Source of the DNA: Agromyces italicus DSM 16388
GTDB lineage: Bacteria > Actinomycetota > Actinomycetes > Actinomycetales > Microbacteriaceae
Direction of reading: 5' to 3'
DNA: 64,000 nt
Assembly: GCF_000421545.1 (NCBI RefSeq)
Contig: NZ_ATXF01000004.1
Location: forward strand, 186,001 to 250,000
Shown: one piece after another, positions 1-8,380 of the stretch
How positions within the stretch are numbered: position 1 is the stretch's first letter
Layout of the letters: each line of letters begins with the position of its first letter
Made by a program: the position numbers and the translations under genes
Notes under the pieces: model-generated
Told to the model about the DNA's origin: nothing
What the model saw: only the letters and a program-made list of their open reading frames with translations
Database searches by the model: none

Positions 1-26
1 GCGGTGGGTGGTACCGGGGTACCACG

Positions 27-99
27 TCGGTCGAGTAGCGAAGCGTATCGAGACCACCCGGGAGTGGTCTCGATACGCTCCTTCGTCGCTACTCGACCG
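27..99. repeat. Palindromic intergenic repeat (GGTCGAGTAGCG family), copy 1
   Basis: Two long inverted arms, GTCGGTCGAGTAGCG...TCGAGACCAC and its reverse complement, are separated by a few bases. The element sits directly downstream of pepN, whose stop lies at 110. The same family recurs at 55850-55914, and half of it at 2754-2786. As RNA it would fold into a strong hairpin, so it may act as a terminator-like 3' element. That role is inferred from position. Confidence 0.8.
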
Positions 100-109
100 A
101 CCTGGTGCG

Positions 110-2680
110 TTACTGCGCGTCGCGCGCCTGCGCGGCGAGGGCGCGCTCGACGCCGGCGACGTTCTCGACCACGAGTCGACGCAGCGCGGGCGCGGCGTCG
201 GTGTTCTCGTCGAGCCACGCGTGGCTCGCGCCGACGAGCTCAGGGTTCGCGAGCGTGGCGGGGTAGAGCAGCTCGACGAGCTTCTCGGCGATCGCGTAGC
301 TGCGCTGCTCCCACACGGTCGTGAGCCTGCCGAAGTAGCGCTCGACGAACGGCGCGAGCAGCGACTGGTCGTCGGCACGCACGAAGCCCGCGGCGGTCGT
401 GCGCACGACCGAGTTCGTCGCGGTGTCGGCGACGACGATCGAGTCCCACGCGCGCTGCTTGCCCTCGGCGGTCGGCGTCGCGGCACGGGCGTGCGCCGCC
501 GACTCCTGGCCGGTCGCGGTCTTGTCGCTTGCGAGGCGCGCGTCGATCTCGGCATCGCCGGCACGGCCCGCGGCGACGAGCGCGATGAGCAGCTCCCAGC
601 CGAGGTCGGTGTCGATGTCGAGTCCGTCGAGCGAGATCGAACCGTCGAAGAGGCCCGCGAGGGCGTCGACCTGGGTGCCGGCCTCGGCGATCGCGGCGAA
701 CGACTTCACGAACTGGAACTGGGCGTCGCTGCCGGCCTCGGCCTCGCGCGCGAGCTGCCAGAACCCGTCGGCGAGGGTGCGGCGCGCGTCGGCGCGGCGC
801 TCGGGCGCGACGTACGAGCTTGCGGCGAGCTGCGCGTTCGCGAGGATGATGCGCAGCGTCGTCGACTCGGTCTCGCTCGCGATGTTGCCGAGCACGAGCT
901 CGAGGTAGTCGCTCGCGCTCGTCTCGGCGTCGCGCGTCGCATCCCAGACGCTCGACCAGACCAGGGCGCGGGCGAGCGGGTCTTCGATCTTCGAGAGGTT
1001 CGCGATCGCCACCTGCTGGGATGCCTCGTCGAGGCGGATCTTCGCGTACGCGAGGTCGTCGTCGTTGAGCAGCACGAGGTCGGGGCGGGCGAGGCCGACC
1101 AGCTCGGCGACCTCGGTGCGCTCGCCGTCGACGTCGAGCTCGACGCGGTGCTCGCGCACGAGCTTGCCGTCGCGCAGGTTGTAGAAGCCGATCGCGAGGC
1201 GGTGCGGGCGGATGGTCGGGTGGTCGGTGTGGGCCGACTGCAGCACCGTGAACGAGGTGATCGTGCCCGAGGCATCCGTCTGAATTTCAGGGCGCAGGGT
1301 GTTGACGCCCGCGGTCTCGAGCCACAGCTTCGACCAGCCCGACAGATCGCGGCCGCTCGCGACCTCGAGCTCCGAGAGCAGGTCGGCGAGGGTCGTGTTG
1401 CCCCACGCGTGCTTCTTGAAGTACGCCGAGACGCCCGTGAAGAACGCCTCGATGCCGACCCAGGCGGCGAGCTGCTTCAGCACCGATCCGCCCTTGGCGT
1501 ACGTGATGCCGTCGAAGTTGACGAGCACGTCTTCGAGGTCGCGGATCGAGGCTGTGATCGGGTGCGTCGACGGCAGCTGGTCTTGACGGTATGCCCAGCT
1601 CTTCTCCATCGAGTTGAACGTCGTCCACGCGTGGTGCCACTCGGTGGCCTCGGCGGTGGCGATGGTCGACGCCCACTCGGCGAACGACTCGTTCAGCCAC
1701 AGGTCGTTCCACCACTTCATGGTGACGAGGTCGCCGAACCACATGTGCGCGAGCTCGTGCAGGATCGTGACGACGCGACGCTCCTTGATCGCGTCGGTCA
1801 CCTTCGAGCGGAAGACGTACACCTCGGTGAAGGTGACCGCGCCCGCGTTCTCCATCGCGCCGGCGTTGTACTCGGGCACGAAGAGCTGGTCGTACTTGGT
1901 GAAGGGGTAGGGCACGTCGAACTTCTGCTCGAAGTACTCGAAGCCCTGCTTCGTCTTCTCGAAGATGTAGTCGGCGTCGAGGTACTGCGACAGGCTCTTG
2001 CGGCTGAACACGCCGAGAGGGATGACGCGGCCGTCGCTACTCGTGAGCTCGTCGCGCACGACGTCGTAGGGTCCTGCGACGAGCGCCGTGATGTAGCTCG
2101 AGATGCGGTGCGTGGGCTCGAACGCCCAGGTGGCGGTCGAGACGTCGTCGGCGCGGCGGCCCGACGGGTGCACGACGGGTTCGGGCGTCGGCATGTTCGA
2201 CACGACCTGCCAGTGCGACGGCGCCGTGACCGTGAACGTGAAGGCGGCCTTGAGGTCGGGCTGCTCGAACACGGCGAACATGCGGCGCGAGTCGGGCACC
2301 TCGAACTGGGTATAGAGGTAGACCTCGCCGTCGGCGGGGTCGACGAAGCGGTGCAGGCCCTCGCCGGTGTTCATGTAGCGGCCGTCGGCCTCGACGACGA
2401 GCACGTTCTCGGCCTGCAAGTTCGGCAGTTGGATGCGCACGCCGTCGCTCACCTCGGCGGGGTCGAGTGCGACGCCGTTGAGGGTGACGGAGTGCACTGC
2501 CGCCGTGATCGCGTCGATGAAGGTCGAGGCGCCCGGCGTAGCCGCGGCGAAGCGCACGGTCGTGGTGGTCGTGAACACCTCCGGGCCGACGGTGACGTCG
2601 AGCACGACGTCGTAGTCGTGCACCGTCACGAGCGCTGCGCGCTCCTCGGCTTCGAGTCGGGTGAGGTTCTCTCCGGGCAC
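110..2680 (-). CDS. pepN: Aminopeptidase N (M1 family zinc metallopeptidase)
   Basis: Cytoplasmic exopeptidase that removes N-terminal residues from peptides. The 856-residue product has the usual length of the actinobacterial enzyme. The GAMEN substrate-binding motif is at about residues 274-278. The zinc site HELAH is at about 308-312, with the second glutamate in NESFAEW 18 residues further on. The start chosen is GTG at 2680, because AAGGAG lies 5 nt upstream and homologues begin near here; the frame stays open further upstream with no good start. A TAGGCT -10 lies about 55 nt upstream (2738-2733). The gene is monocistronic, and a palindromic repeat follows its stop. Confidence 0.95.
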   Translation of the reverse strand: MPGENLTRLEAEERAALVTVHDYDVVLDVTVGPEVFTTTTTVRFAAATPGASTFIDAITAAVHSVTLNGVALDPAEVSDGVRIQLPNLQAENVLVVEADGRYMNTGEGLHRFVDPADGEVYLYTQFEVPDSRRMFAVFEQPDLKAAFTFTVTAPSHWQVVSNMPTPEPVVHPSGRRADDVSTATWAFEPTHRISSYITALVAGPYDVVRDELTSSDGRVIPLGVFSRKSLSQYLDADYIFEKTKQGFEYFEQKFDVPYPFTKYDQLFVPEYNAGAMENAGAVTFTEVYVFRSKVTDAIKERRVVTILHELAHMWFGDLVTMKWWNDLWLNESFAEWASTIATAEATEWHHAWTTFNSMEKSWAYRQDQLPSTHPITASIRDLEDVLVNFDGITYAKGGSVLKQLAAWVGIEAFFTGVSAYFKKHAWGNTTLADLLSELEVASGRDLSGWSKLWLETAGVNTLRPEIQTDASGTITSFTVLQSAHTDHPTIRPHRLAIGFYNLRDGKLVREHRVELDVDGERTEVAELVGLARPDLVLLNDDDLAYAKIRLDEASQQVAIANLSKIEDPLARALVWSSVWDATRDAETSASDYLELVLGNIASETESTTLRIILANAQLAASSYVAPERRADARRTLADGFWQLAREAEAGSDAQFQFVKSFAAIAEAGTQVDALAGLFDGSISLDGLDIDTDLGWELLIALVAAGRAGDAEIDARLASDKTATGQESAAHARAATPTAEGKQRAWDSIVVADTATNSVVRTTAAGFVRADDQSLLAPFVERYFGRLTTVWEQRSYAIAEKLVELLYPATLANPELVGASHAWLDENTDAAPALRRLVVENVAGVERALAAQARDAQ

Positions 2681-3007
2681 GTGCGCTCCTTCGCAATATC
2701 GACGCGGCTCGTGGCCGCAGGCAACGCGTTCCAGCCTAGCCCTCGCATGCGCCGGTCGAGTAGCGACGGGGGAGGGAATCGAGACCTGCGGCTTCGAAAA
2801 TCTCGTTTGCGTCTCAGTGTCAGACATTGGTCGTTTCACCCCGACAGGGATGCTTACGATATTGCTCGCACTCGTGCTCGAACCGTGGGGTTTCTGAGTT
2901 GCATGCCCGGTCGCGCGCTGTTCGCGGGGTCTGCTGCGCGAATGCGTGACAATTCTCGTCACGCCGCCAGGCGACGGTCGTGTTCGCGACAGGCGTAGCC
3001 TTCACCC
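2681..3007. other. Intergenic region between divergent pepN and DUF2332 genes
   Basis: No convincing gene is seen in these 327 bp. The region holds a TAGGCT -10 on the minus strand (2738-2733) for pepN, with AAGGAG just before its GTG. It also holds a degenerate half copy of the palindromic repeat (2754-2786). On the plus strand TAGCCT (2996-3001) ends 6 nt before the ATG at 3008, which suggests a leaderless transcript for the DUF2332 gene. Confidence 0.6.
2754..2786. repeat. Degenerate half copy of the GGTCGAGTAGCG repeat
   Basis: GGTCGAGTAGCG and ATCGAGACC match the left arm of the palindromic element at 27-99. The middle has changed to a run of GGGGGAGG and no complementary right arm follows. 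It lies in the pepN promoter region. Confidence 0.55.
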
Positions 3008-4009
3008 ATGCGCACATCCGTCGACAACGAGGCCCCGACCGCTGAGCGCTACCGTGCATTCGCCGAGGTCGAGGCGCGCGGCATGTCGAAGACGTACGAC
3101 GCGTGGGCGCTCGGCGTCGCCGGCGACCCGGCGACGATCGCGCTCATCGACGAGCTGCCGCCGGCGAAGCGTCAGCCGAACCTCGTCTTCTCGGCGGCAC
3201 GGTTCAACGGCGCCGAGCCGGCGCCCTACGACGCCTTCAAGAATTGGCTGCGCGAGCACTGGCCGCCCGTGCGACACACCGCCGAGACGCACGCCACCCA
3301 GACGAACGAGGCCGGCCGCTGCGCGCTGCACGTGCCCGCGCTCGCCGAGATCGACGGCCCGCTCGCGCTGCTCGAGGTCGGCGCCTCGGCAGGCCTGTGC
3401 CTCTACCCCGACCGGTACGGCTACCGGTACGCCGGTCGCGAGCGACTCGACCCCGCCGACGGCGCGAGCCGCGTCATCCTCGACTGCGAGACCCGCGAGA
3501 CCCGCGGAACCGCGCCGGTGCCCGTGCCCACGCACCTGCCCGACGTCGTCTGGCGCGCCGGCATCGACCTCAACCCGCTCGACGTGACGAACCCCGACGA
3601 CCTCGCCTGGCTCGACGCGCTCATCTGGCCCGAGCACGACGACCGCCGCGAACGGCTTCGCGCCGCGGCATCCATCGTCGCCGCCGACCCGCCGCACCTC
3701 GTCGCGGGCGACCTCAACGAACGGCTCGCCGCGCTCGCCGCGGAGGCGCCCGGCGACGCCACCCTCGTCGTGTTCCACACGGCCGTCATCGCCTACCTCG
3801 ACGAGCCCGCACGCGCCGGCTTCGTCGAGACGGTTCGCACGCTGCCCGGGCACTGGTTGTCGGTCGAGGGCCGGTCGATCGTCCCCGGTATCCGGGTGCG
3901 CGACGACGTGCCGAACGACTCGACCGACTTCGTGCTCGCCCTCGACGGGGTGCAGCGCGCCTGGGCGCAACCGCACGGGCGCGCGCTCACCTGGGTGCCG
4001 AATCCCTGA
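3008..4009 (+). CDS. DUF2332 family protein
   Basis: The 333-residue product matches the DUF2332 family of actinobacteria and proteobacteria by overall pattern: an N-terminal YRAFAEVEARG segment, LLEVGASAGLCLYPDRYGYRY, FHTAVIAYL and a C-terminal HGRALTWVPNP. The GASAGL loop resembles the glycine-rich cofactor loop of SAM-dependent methyltransferases, but no activity is established for the family. The ATG at 3008 is preceded by TAGCCT at 6 nt, consistent with a leaderless start. The last 46 bp of coding sequence are repeated at 5177-5222, just upstream of rpiB. Confidence 0.85.
   Translation: MRTSVDNEAPTAERYRAFAEVEARGMSKTYDAWALGVAGDPATIALIDELPPAKRQPNLVFSAARFNGAEPAPYDAFKNWLREHWPPVRHTAETHATQTNEAGRCALHVPALAEIDGPLALLEVGASAGLCLYPDRYGYRYAGRERLDPADGASRVILDCETRETRGTAPVPVPTHLPDVVWRAGIDLNPLDVTNPDDLAWLDALIWPEHDDRRERLRAAASIVAADPPHLVAGDLNERLAALAAEAPGDATLVVFHTAVIAYLDEPARAGFVETVRTLPGHWLSVEGRSIVPGIRVRDDVPNDSTDFVLALDGVQRAWAQPHGRALTWVPNP
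3960..4005 (+). repeat. 3'-end segment of the DUF2332 gene, duplicated at 5177-5222
   Basis: These 46 bp encode PWAQPHGRALTWVPNP-type sequence at the end of the DUF2332 gene. They match 5177-5222 at 42 of 46 positions in direct orientation. The two copies bracket the nucleotidyltransferase/HEPN module. Confidence 0.85.
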
Positions 4010-4030
4010 GCGACGAGTGCCGCCAGGTGC

Positions 4031-4446
4031 TCACCCGAATCTACGTCGAATGACGGCGTCCATCTCGTCGACGAGTCGTGCGGCCTGTTCGACGAGGTCG
4101 AGGGCTCGAGCCATGGTAACGAGCCTCGCTGAATAGTGGGACTCGGGCTTCGCATCGAGGAGCCGTTGCAGTTGTGCGGCGCATGACCTTCCCGGCGTGA
4201 CTTGCCGCAACAGTTTCACCGCATCGACGTGGTTCTCGCCGGCCCGTTCGCCGACCTCCGCGCCGCAGATCGCGTCGCTCGCGGCGATGCCAGCGAGAAC
4301 TGCGATGCGACGGTGTTGCCCAGCGGTTCGATCGATGCATCGGCGCCGAACTCATCGACGAGTCGAGCGGAGTCGAGGAATGCGCGAGCCTGCGCCTGTC
4401 GCGCGAGCACATCGGCTCGGCCCATGGGCGTGCGACGCTGGCTCAT
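4031..4446 (-). pseudogene. Frameshifted HEPN-domain protein (toxin-like partner of the nucleotidyltransferase)
   Basis: The ATG at 4446 overlaps the stop of the upstream nucleotidyltransferase gene (ATGA), so the two are translationally coupled. Frame 1 gives MSQRRTPMGRADVLARQAQ... up to GNTVASQ. The following AVLAGIAASDAIC core, characteristic of this HEPN subfamily, is in another frame and runs to the TGA at 4031. One base appears to be missing near 4300-4306. Joining the frames gives about 138 residues, the usual HEPN size. The catalytic-type R-x4-H motif (RAGENH) lies after the shift, so an active RNase cannot be made without frameshifting. A sequencing error is the alternative. Confidence 0.75.
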
Positions 4447-5066
4447 CGGCCGGCCCTGAGCAGGCGACGAATGTCGGTCGACCCCGTCAGAGCGATGCCT
4501 TCGTCGCGGATCGACGCGATGAGCGGCTCTTCGGCATCAATCAGTGCTGCGAGTTCGCTCGAGTCGACGGAGAGGAACTGCGCACGGTTGCCGGTTGCAC
4601 GCTCGACCCGAAGGGCGGCTTCGCCGACCATCTCGAGCCGGCAATCGAGGTCCACCTCGTCGGCCCAAACGATCAGCACATCGATGTCGGAGTCGCTGCC
4701 GGCGTCAGCTCGCGCGAACGACCCGTACAGGACGGCGTGGCGGATGTGCTCGCCGTAGACGTCTTCGATGATGCGCGCGATCTCGGTCTGGGCTCGCGCG
4801 GATCCGTCGAGCAGGAGTGAGATCGGCTGCCAGAGGATGTGCGAGCGGTTCAACGAGTATCTGTTGGCTCGGCCGATTGGCTGGACGTCGACGAGGCCCA
4901 CCGATTCGAGACGTTCGAGAATGCGCTGAACGGTACGCAGGCTCGCCACCCCCGAAAGTTGCTGAATTCGACGCCCGGATGCGCCGTCGCCGAGTACGTC
5001 GAGTTGGCGCAGAACGCGGGCATCGCTCTCGCCCAGGACGTCGTATGCCGGGTGGCCCAGGTGCAT
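4443..5066 (-). CDS. Winged-helix plus MNT-type nucleotidyltransferase (antitoxin-like)
   Basis: The 207-residue protein has an N-terminal winged helix (about 12-72: RRIQQLSGVASLRTVQRILERL and LVDVQPIG) and a minimal nucleotidyltransferase domain. The exact GSx10DxD signature is present: G115-S116, then D127 and D129. In MntA/HepT systems such nucleotidyltransferases neutralise HEPN RNases by adding AMP to them. Here the DNA-binding domain suggests the protein also regulates its own operon. The partner gene overlaps by 4 bp and is frameshifted. The start at 5066 follows TAGAAT by 6 nt (leaderless). Confidence 0.85.
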   Translation of the reverse strand: MHLGHPAYDVLGESDARVLRQLDVLGDGASGRRIQQLSGVASLRTVQRILERLESVGLVDVQPIGRANRYSLNRSHILWQPISLLLDGSARAQTEIARIIEDVYGEHIRHAVLYGSFARADAGSDSDIDVLIVWADEVDLDCRLEMVGEAALRVERATGNRAQFLSVDSSELAALIDAEEPLIASIRDEGIALTGSTDIRRLLRAGR

Positions 5067-5112
5067 GACCAGATTCTACCGCCGAATGACCACATTCATG
5101 CATCAAATGATG
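5067..5112 (-). promoter_or_regulatory. Promoter and possible operator of the MNT/HEPN module
   Basis: On the minus strand TAGAAT (5078-5073) ends 6 nt before the ATG at 5066, consistent with leaderless transcription. Upstream lies an inverted repeat CATCA-AA-TGATG (5100-5111), a candidate operator for the winged-helix domain of the encoded protein. The operator role is inference. Confidence 0.45.
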
Positions 5113-5176
5113 AAGTTCCGACGCCACATGACTACAACGTGCACCATACCGGGAATCGTGCATCATGCGGCGAAGC

Positions 5177-5229
5177 CCTGGGCGCAACCGCACGGACGCG
5201 CCGTCACGTGGGTGCCGAATCCGTAGAAT
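5177..5229 (+). pseudogene. Remnant of a second DUF2332 gene 3' end, doubling as the rpiB promoter
   Basis: The frame reads PWAQPHGRAVTWVPNP followed by TAG. This matches the end of the intact DUF2332 gene with mainly synonymous changes (42 of 46 bp identical). No further DUF2332 coding sequence is recognisable upstream. Its TAG stop begins the hexamer TAGAAT (5224-5229), which lies 6 nt before the rpiB ATG. The remnant may have survived because it is the rpiB promoter. Confidence 0.7.
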
Positions 5230-5235
5230 TGCTGC

Positions 5236-5760
5236 ATGCGCATCCACATCGCGACCGACCATGCCGGCCTCGAGTTCAGCCGGACCCTGAATGCTCATCT
5301 CTCGAACGGCGGCCACGAGGTGATCGACCACGGCCCGGTCGAGTACGACGCGCTCGACGACTACCCGGCGTTCTGCATCAACGCCGCGCTCGGCGTCGCC
5401 CGCGACCAGGCCGCCGGCGTCAAGGCGCTCGGCGTCGTGTTCGGCGGATCGGGCAACGGCGAGCAGATCGCCGCGAACAAGGTGCCGGGCATCCGCGCCG
5501 CCCTCGTCTGGAGCATGGACACCGCGATCCTCGCACGCGAGCACAACGACGCCAACGTCATCTCGATCGGCGCCCGCCAGCACACCGTCGAAGAGGCCAT
5601 CCGCTACATCGACGCGTTCATCGCCGAGCCGTTCTCGGGCGACGAGCGTCACGTGCGCCGCATCGCGCAGCTCGCCGAGTACGAGACGACGGGCGACATC
5701 GCCGGCAAGGGCGTGGATGTCACGGCGGCTTCGACAGGCTCAACCAGCGAACAGCGCTGA
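5236..5760 (+). CDS. rpiB: Ribose-5-phosphate isomerase B
   Basis: Interconverts ribose 5-phosphate and ribulose 5-phosphate in the pentose phosphate pathway. The sequence opens with MRIHIATDHAGLE, has the phosphate loop VFGGSGNGEQIAANK typical of the actinobacterial type (serine where E. coli RpiB has cysteine, glutamate as the probable base), and ISIGARQHT. At 174 residues it is slightly longer than usual. The last residues (AASTGSTSEQR) are encoded by a GCTTCGACAGGCTCAACCAGCG stretch that looks like an intergenic repeat arm captured into the reading frame. ATG follows TAGAAT by 6 nt. The glycosylase gene starts 1 nt after the stop. Confidence 0.95.
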   Translation: MRIHIATDHAGLEFSRTLNAHLSNGGHEVIDHGPVEYDALDDYPAFCINAALGVARDQAAGVKALGVVFGGSGNGEQIAANKVPGIRAALVWSMDTAILAREHNDANVISIGARQHTVEEAIRYIDAFIAEPFSGDERHVRRIAQLAEYETTGDIAGKGVDVTAASTGSTSEQR

Positions 5761-5761
5761 C

Positions 5762-6766
5762 GTGCCCGAGGGTCACTCCGTCCACCGCATCACCCGGCAG
5801 TTCGAGCGCAACTTCGTCGGGCATGTGGTGCACGCCTCGAGCCCGCAGGGCCGCTTCGCGGTCGGCGCCGCCGAGATCGACGGGCGGCGCATGATCGACG
5901 CGCGCGCGGTCGGAAAGCAGATGTTCCTCGGCTTCGAGGGCGACGTCTGGCTGCGCGTGCACCTCGGCATGTACGGTGCGTGGGACTTCGCGGGCGACAT
6001 CCTGATGGATGCCACGATCGCATCGGCGAACGGACGCATGGGGCAGACCAACCAGCGCGGAACCTTTCTCGACGCGCCGAACCCCGACGCCGTCGTCTTC
6101 GACTCGGCGGGCGAGAACTCGCTGCACTCGATCGGGGCGCCCCGCAAGACCCGGTTGCGCATGTCGGAATCCGAGAAGGAGGGCAACGGCCTCGACACCT
6201 TTCCGCCCGAGCCGATCGGGCAGGTGCGGGTGCGCCTGCTCACCGACACGATCTGCGCCGACCTTCGCGGGCCGACCGCGTGCGAGGTGCTCGACCCGGC
6301 GCAGGTCGAGGCGACGGTCGCGAAGCTCGGCCCCGACCCGCTGCTCGACCCCGGCAAGGGCGCCGAAGAGCGCTTCACGAGCGTCGTCCGCAAGAAGCCC
6401 ACACCCATCGGGCTGCTGCTCATGGATCAGAACGTGGTCGCCGGCATCGGCAACGTCTACCGGGCCGAGCTGCTGTTCCGGGCCCGTCTGAACCCGCACA
6501 CGCCCGGCAGGCAGGTGCCCGAGGAGCTCGTGCGCGGGCTCTGGCGCGACTGGGCGAAACTCTTGCGCATCGGCGTCGAGACCGGGCAGATGATGACCAT
6601 GGACGACCTCGACCCCGAGGCGTACCGCGCCGCGATGGCGAGCCGCGACGACCGGCACTGGGTGTACAAGCGCGAAGGCCTGCCGTGCCGGGTCTGCGGC
6701 ACGAACATCGTGCTCGAGGAGATGGCTGCTCGGAAGCTCTACTGGTGCCCGTCGTGCCAGGCGTGA
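5762..6766 (+). CDS. Fpg/Nei family DNA glycosylase (endonuclease VIII-like)
   Basis: Base-excision repair glycosylase/AP lyase for oxidised bases. The product starts VPEGHSVHR; after Met removal, Pro2 is the nucleophile and Glu3 the acid, which fixes the GTG start at 5762. The H2TH region contains LLLMDQNVVAGIGNVYRAE. A C-terminal zinc finger is formed by CRVCG and CPSC. At 334 residues it is longer than E. coli Nei, with an acidic insert (ESEKEGNG) seen in related actinobacterial proteins. Only 1 nt separates it from rpiB, so the two are co-transcribed. Confidence 0.9.
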   Translation: MPEGHSVHRITRQFERNFVGHVVHASSPQGRFAVGAAEIDGRRMIDARAVGKQMFLGFEGDVWLRVHLGMYGAWDFAGDILMDATIASANGRMGQTNQRGTFLDAPNPDAVVFDSAGENSLHSIGAPRKTRLRMSESEKEGNGLDTFPPEPIGQVRVRLLTDTICADLRGPTACEVLDPAQVEATVAKLGPDPLLDPGKGAEERFTSVVRKKPTPIGLLLMDQNVVAGIGNVYRAELLFRARLNPHTPGRQVPEELVRGLWRDWAKLLRIGVETGQMMTMDDLDPEAYRAAMASRDDRHWVYKREGLPCRVCGTNIVLEEMAARKLYWCPSCQA

Positions 6767-6847
6767 GGTCGAGCGGGGGATAACCCCCGACGCGATCGGG
6801 GCGCCCGCCGGGTGGGGCGGCGCGGCATCGCTCGCGAGGCTGGAGTC

Positions 6848-8380
6848 ATGCTTCAGACACGTCTCCGTCGGCCGCGCGCCGCGATCGGCAGCGCCATCGC
6901 GGCCCTCGCCGCAGGCGGGCTCGTCGCCCTCGCCTTCGCGGGGTGCGGCATCGTCACGCCGGGCCCTATCTCGACCGTCGGCGAGGTCGACTTCGACCGC
7001 CCGCTCGCCATCCCGCCGCTCGCCGAGTCGACCGTCGACGCCGACGGAACTCGCGTCTTCTCGCTCGAGGCGCAGGCGGGCGCCACCGAGTTCGAGCCGG
7101 GCGAGCCGAGCGACACCTGGGGCTTCAACGGCACCTACCTCGGCCCGACCCTCGTCGCCGACCGCGGCGAGCACGTGCGCGTCGACATGACGAACTCGCT
7201 CGACGAGCCGACGACCGTGCACTGGCACGGCATGCACCTGCCTCCCGAGATGGACGGCGGCCCGCACCAGATGGTCGAACCGGATGCCACGTGGTCGCCC
7301 GAGTGGGATATCGACCAGCAGGCGGCGACGCTCTGGTACCACCCGCACCCGCACGGCGAGACCGAAGACCACGTCGCCCGTGGCCTCGCCGGCATGTTCA
7401 TCCTCCATGACGAGCACGAGCGCTCGCTCGGCCTGCCGGGGGAGTACGGCGTCGACGACATCCCCGTGATCGTGCAGGACACGGGCTTCTCCGCCGAGGG
7501 CGAGCAGGAGTCGAAGCGGCGCACCTACGCGGGCGGCATCGGCGACGAACTCATCGTCAACGGCACCCGCAGCCCGTACCTCGAGGTGAGCGACGAACTC
7601 GTCCGGCTGCGGCTGCTCAACGCGTCGACCGCTCGGACCTACGCCTTCACGTGGAGCGATGCCCGCCCCGTGCAACTCATCGCCTCCGACGGGGGCCTCC
7701 TCGAGACATCCGTGGACCTCGATCACGTACGCCTCTCACCGGGTGAGCGGGCAGAGGTGCTGCTGCGCGTGACCCCCGGCGAACGCGTCGTGCTGCAGTC
7801 CAAGATGACGCCCGAGATCGCGGGGCTCGTCGGCCCGGTCGCCGACACCAACGGCGGCAGCGACGCGTTCGACGTGCTCGAGGTGCGTGCCGCCGACGCG
7901 CTCGACCCGGCGCTCGAGGTGCCGGCGCAGCTCAACAGGATCGCAGACTACGACGAGTCCGAGGTCGTCACGACGCGCCGTTTCGAACTGAGCGACAGCT
8001 TCGAGATCAACGGCAAGGCGATGGACATGGGCCGCGTCGACGAGACGGTGACCGTCGACACGCTCGAGCGCTGGGTCGTCGACAACGCGACCCAGGTGCC
8101 GCACAGCTTCCACGTGCACGACGTGCAGTTCCGCATCGCCACGATCGACGGGCAGGCGCCGCCACCCGAACTGGCGGGCTGGAAGGACACGATCTTCACC
8201 GAACCCGAGACCGAGTACGAACTGCTGATGCGCTTCGAGGACTACGCCGACTCCGACACGCCGTACATGTACCACTGCCACCTGCTGTGGCACGAGGATC
8301 AGGGCATGATGGGCCAGTTCGCCGTCGTCGAGCCGGGGCAGTCTGCCACGATGACTGGAGGAACCAACCATGAGCACTGA
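6848..8380 (+). CDS. Multicopper oxidase lipoprotein
   Basis: Extracytoplasmic copper oxidase of the laccase/CueO type, probably acting on metal ions or phenolics at the membrane surface. The signal peptide ends in a lipobox (LAFAGC), implying lipid anchoring. Copper ligands are visible as HWHGMH (from about residue 125), YHPHPHG (about 164-170), HSFHVHD (about 419) and YHCHLLWHEDQGMM (about 475). ATG at 6848 has GGAG just upstream; an in-frame GTG at 6812 is less likely. The gene overlaps the sensor kinase by 11 bp, so enzyme and signalling proteins are made together. 510 residues. Confidence 0.93.
   Translation: MLQTRLRRPRAAIGSAIAALAAGGLVALAFAGCGIVTPGPISTVGEVDFDRPLAIPPLAESTVDADGTRVFSLEAQAGATEFEPGEPSDTWGFNGTYLGPTLVADRGEHVRVDMTNSLDEPTTVHWHGMHLPPEMDGGPHQMVEPDATWSPEWDIDQQAATLWYHPHPHGETEDHVARGLAGMFILHDEHERSLGLPGEYGVDDIPVIVQDTGFSAEGEQESKRRTYAGGIGDELIVNGTRSPYLEVSDELVRLRLLNASTARTYAFTWSDARPVQLIASDGGLLETSVDLDHVRLSPGERAEVLLRVTPGERVVLQSKMTPEIAGLVGPVADTNGGSDAFDVLEVRAADALDPALEVPAQLNRIADYDESEVVTTRRFELSDSFEINGKAMDMGRVDETVTVDTLERWVVDNATQVPHSFHVHDVQFRIATIDGQAPPPELAGWKDTIFTEPETEYELLMRFEDYADSDTPYMYHCHLLWHEDQGMMGQFAVVEPGQSATMTGGTNHEH

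Noticed and set aside
8..2998. A 996-residue plus-strand reading frame opposite pepN
   Set aside because: It is an Arg/Val/Glu-rich mirror of the pepN codons with no domain pattern. pepN on the minus strand has all catalytic motifs.
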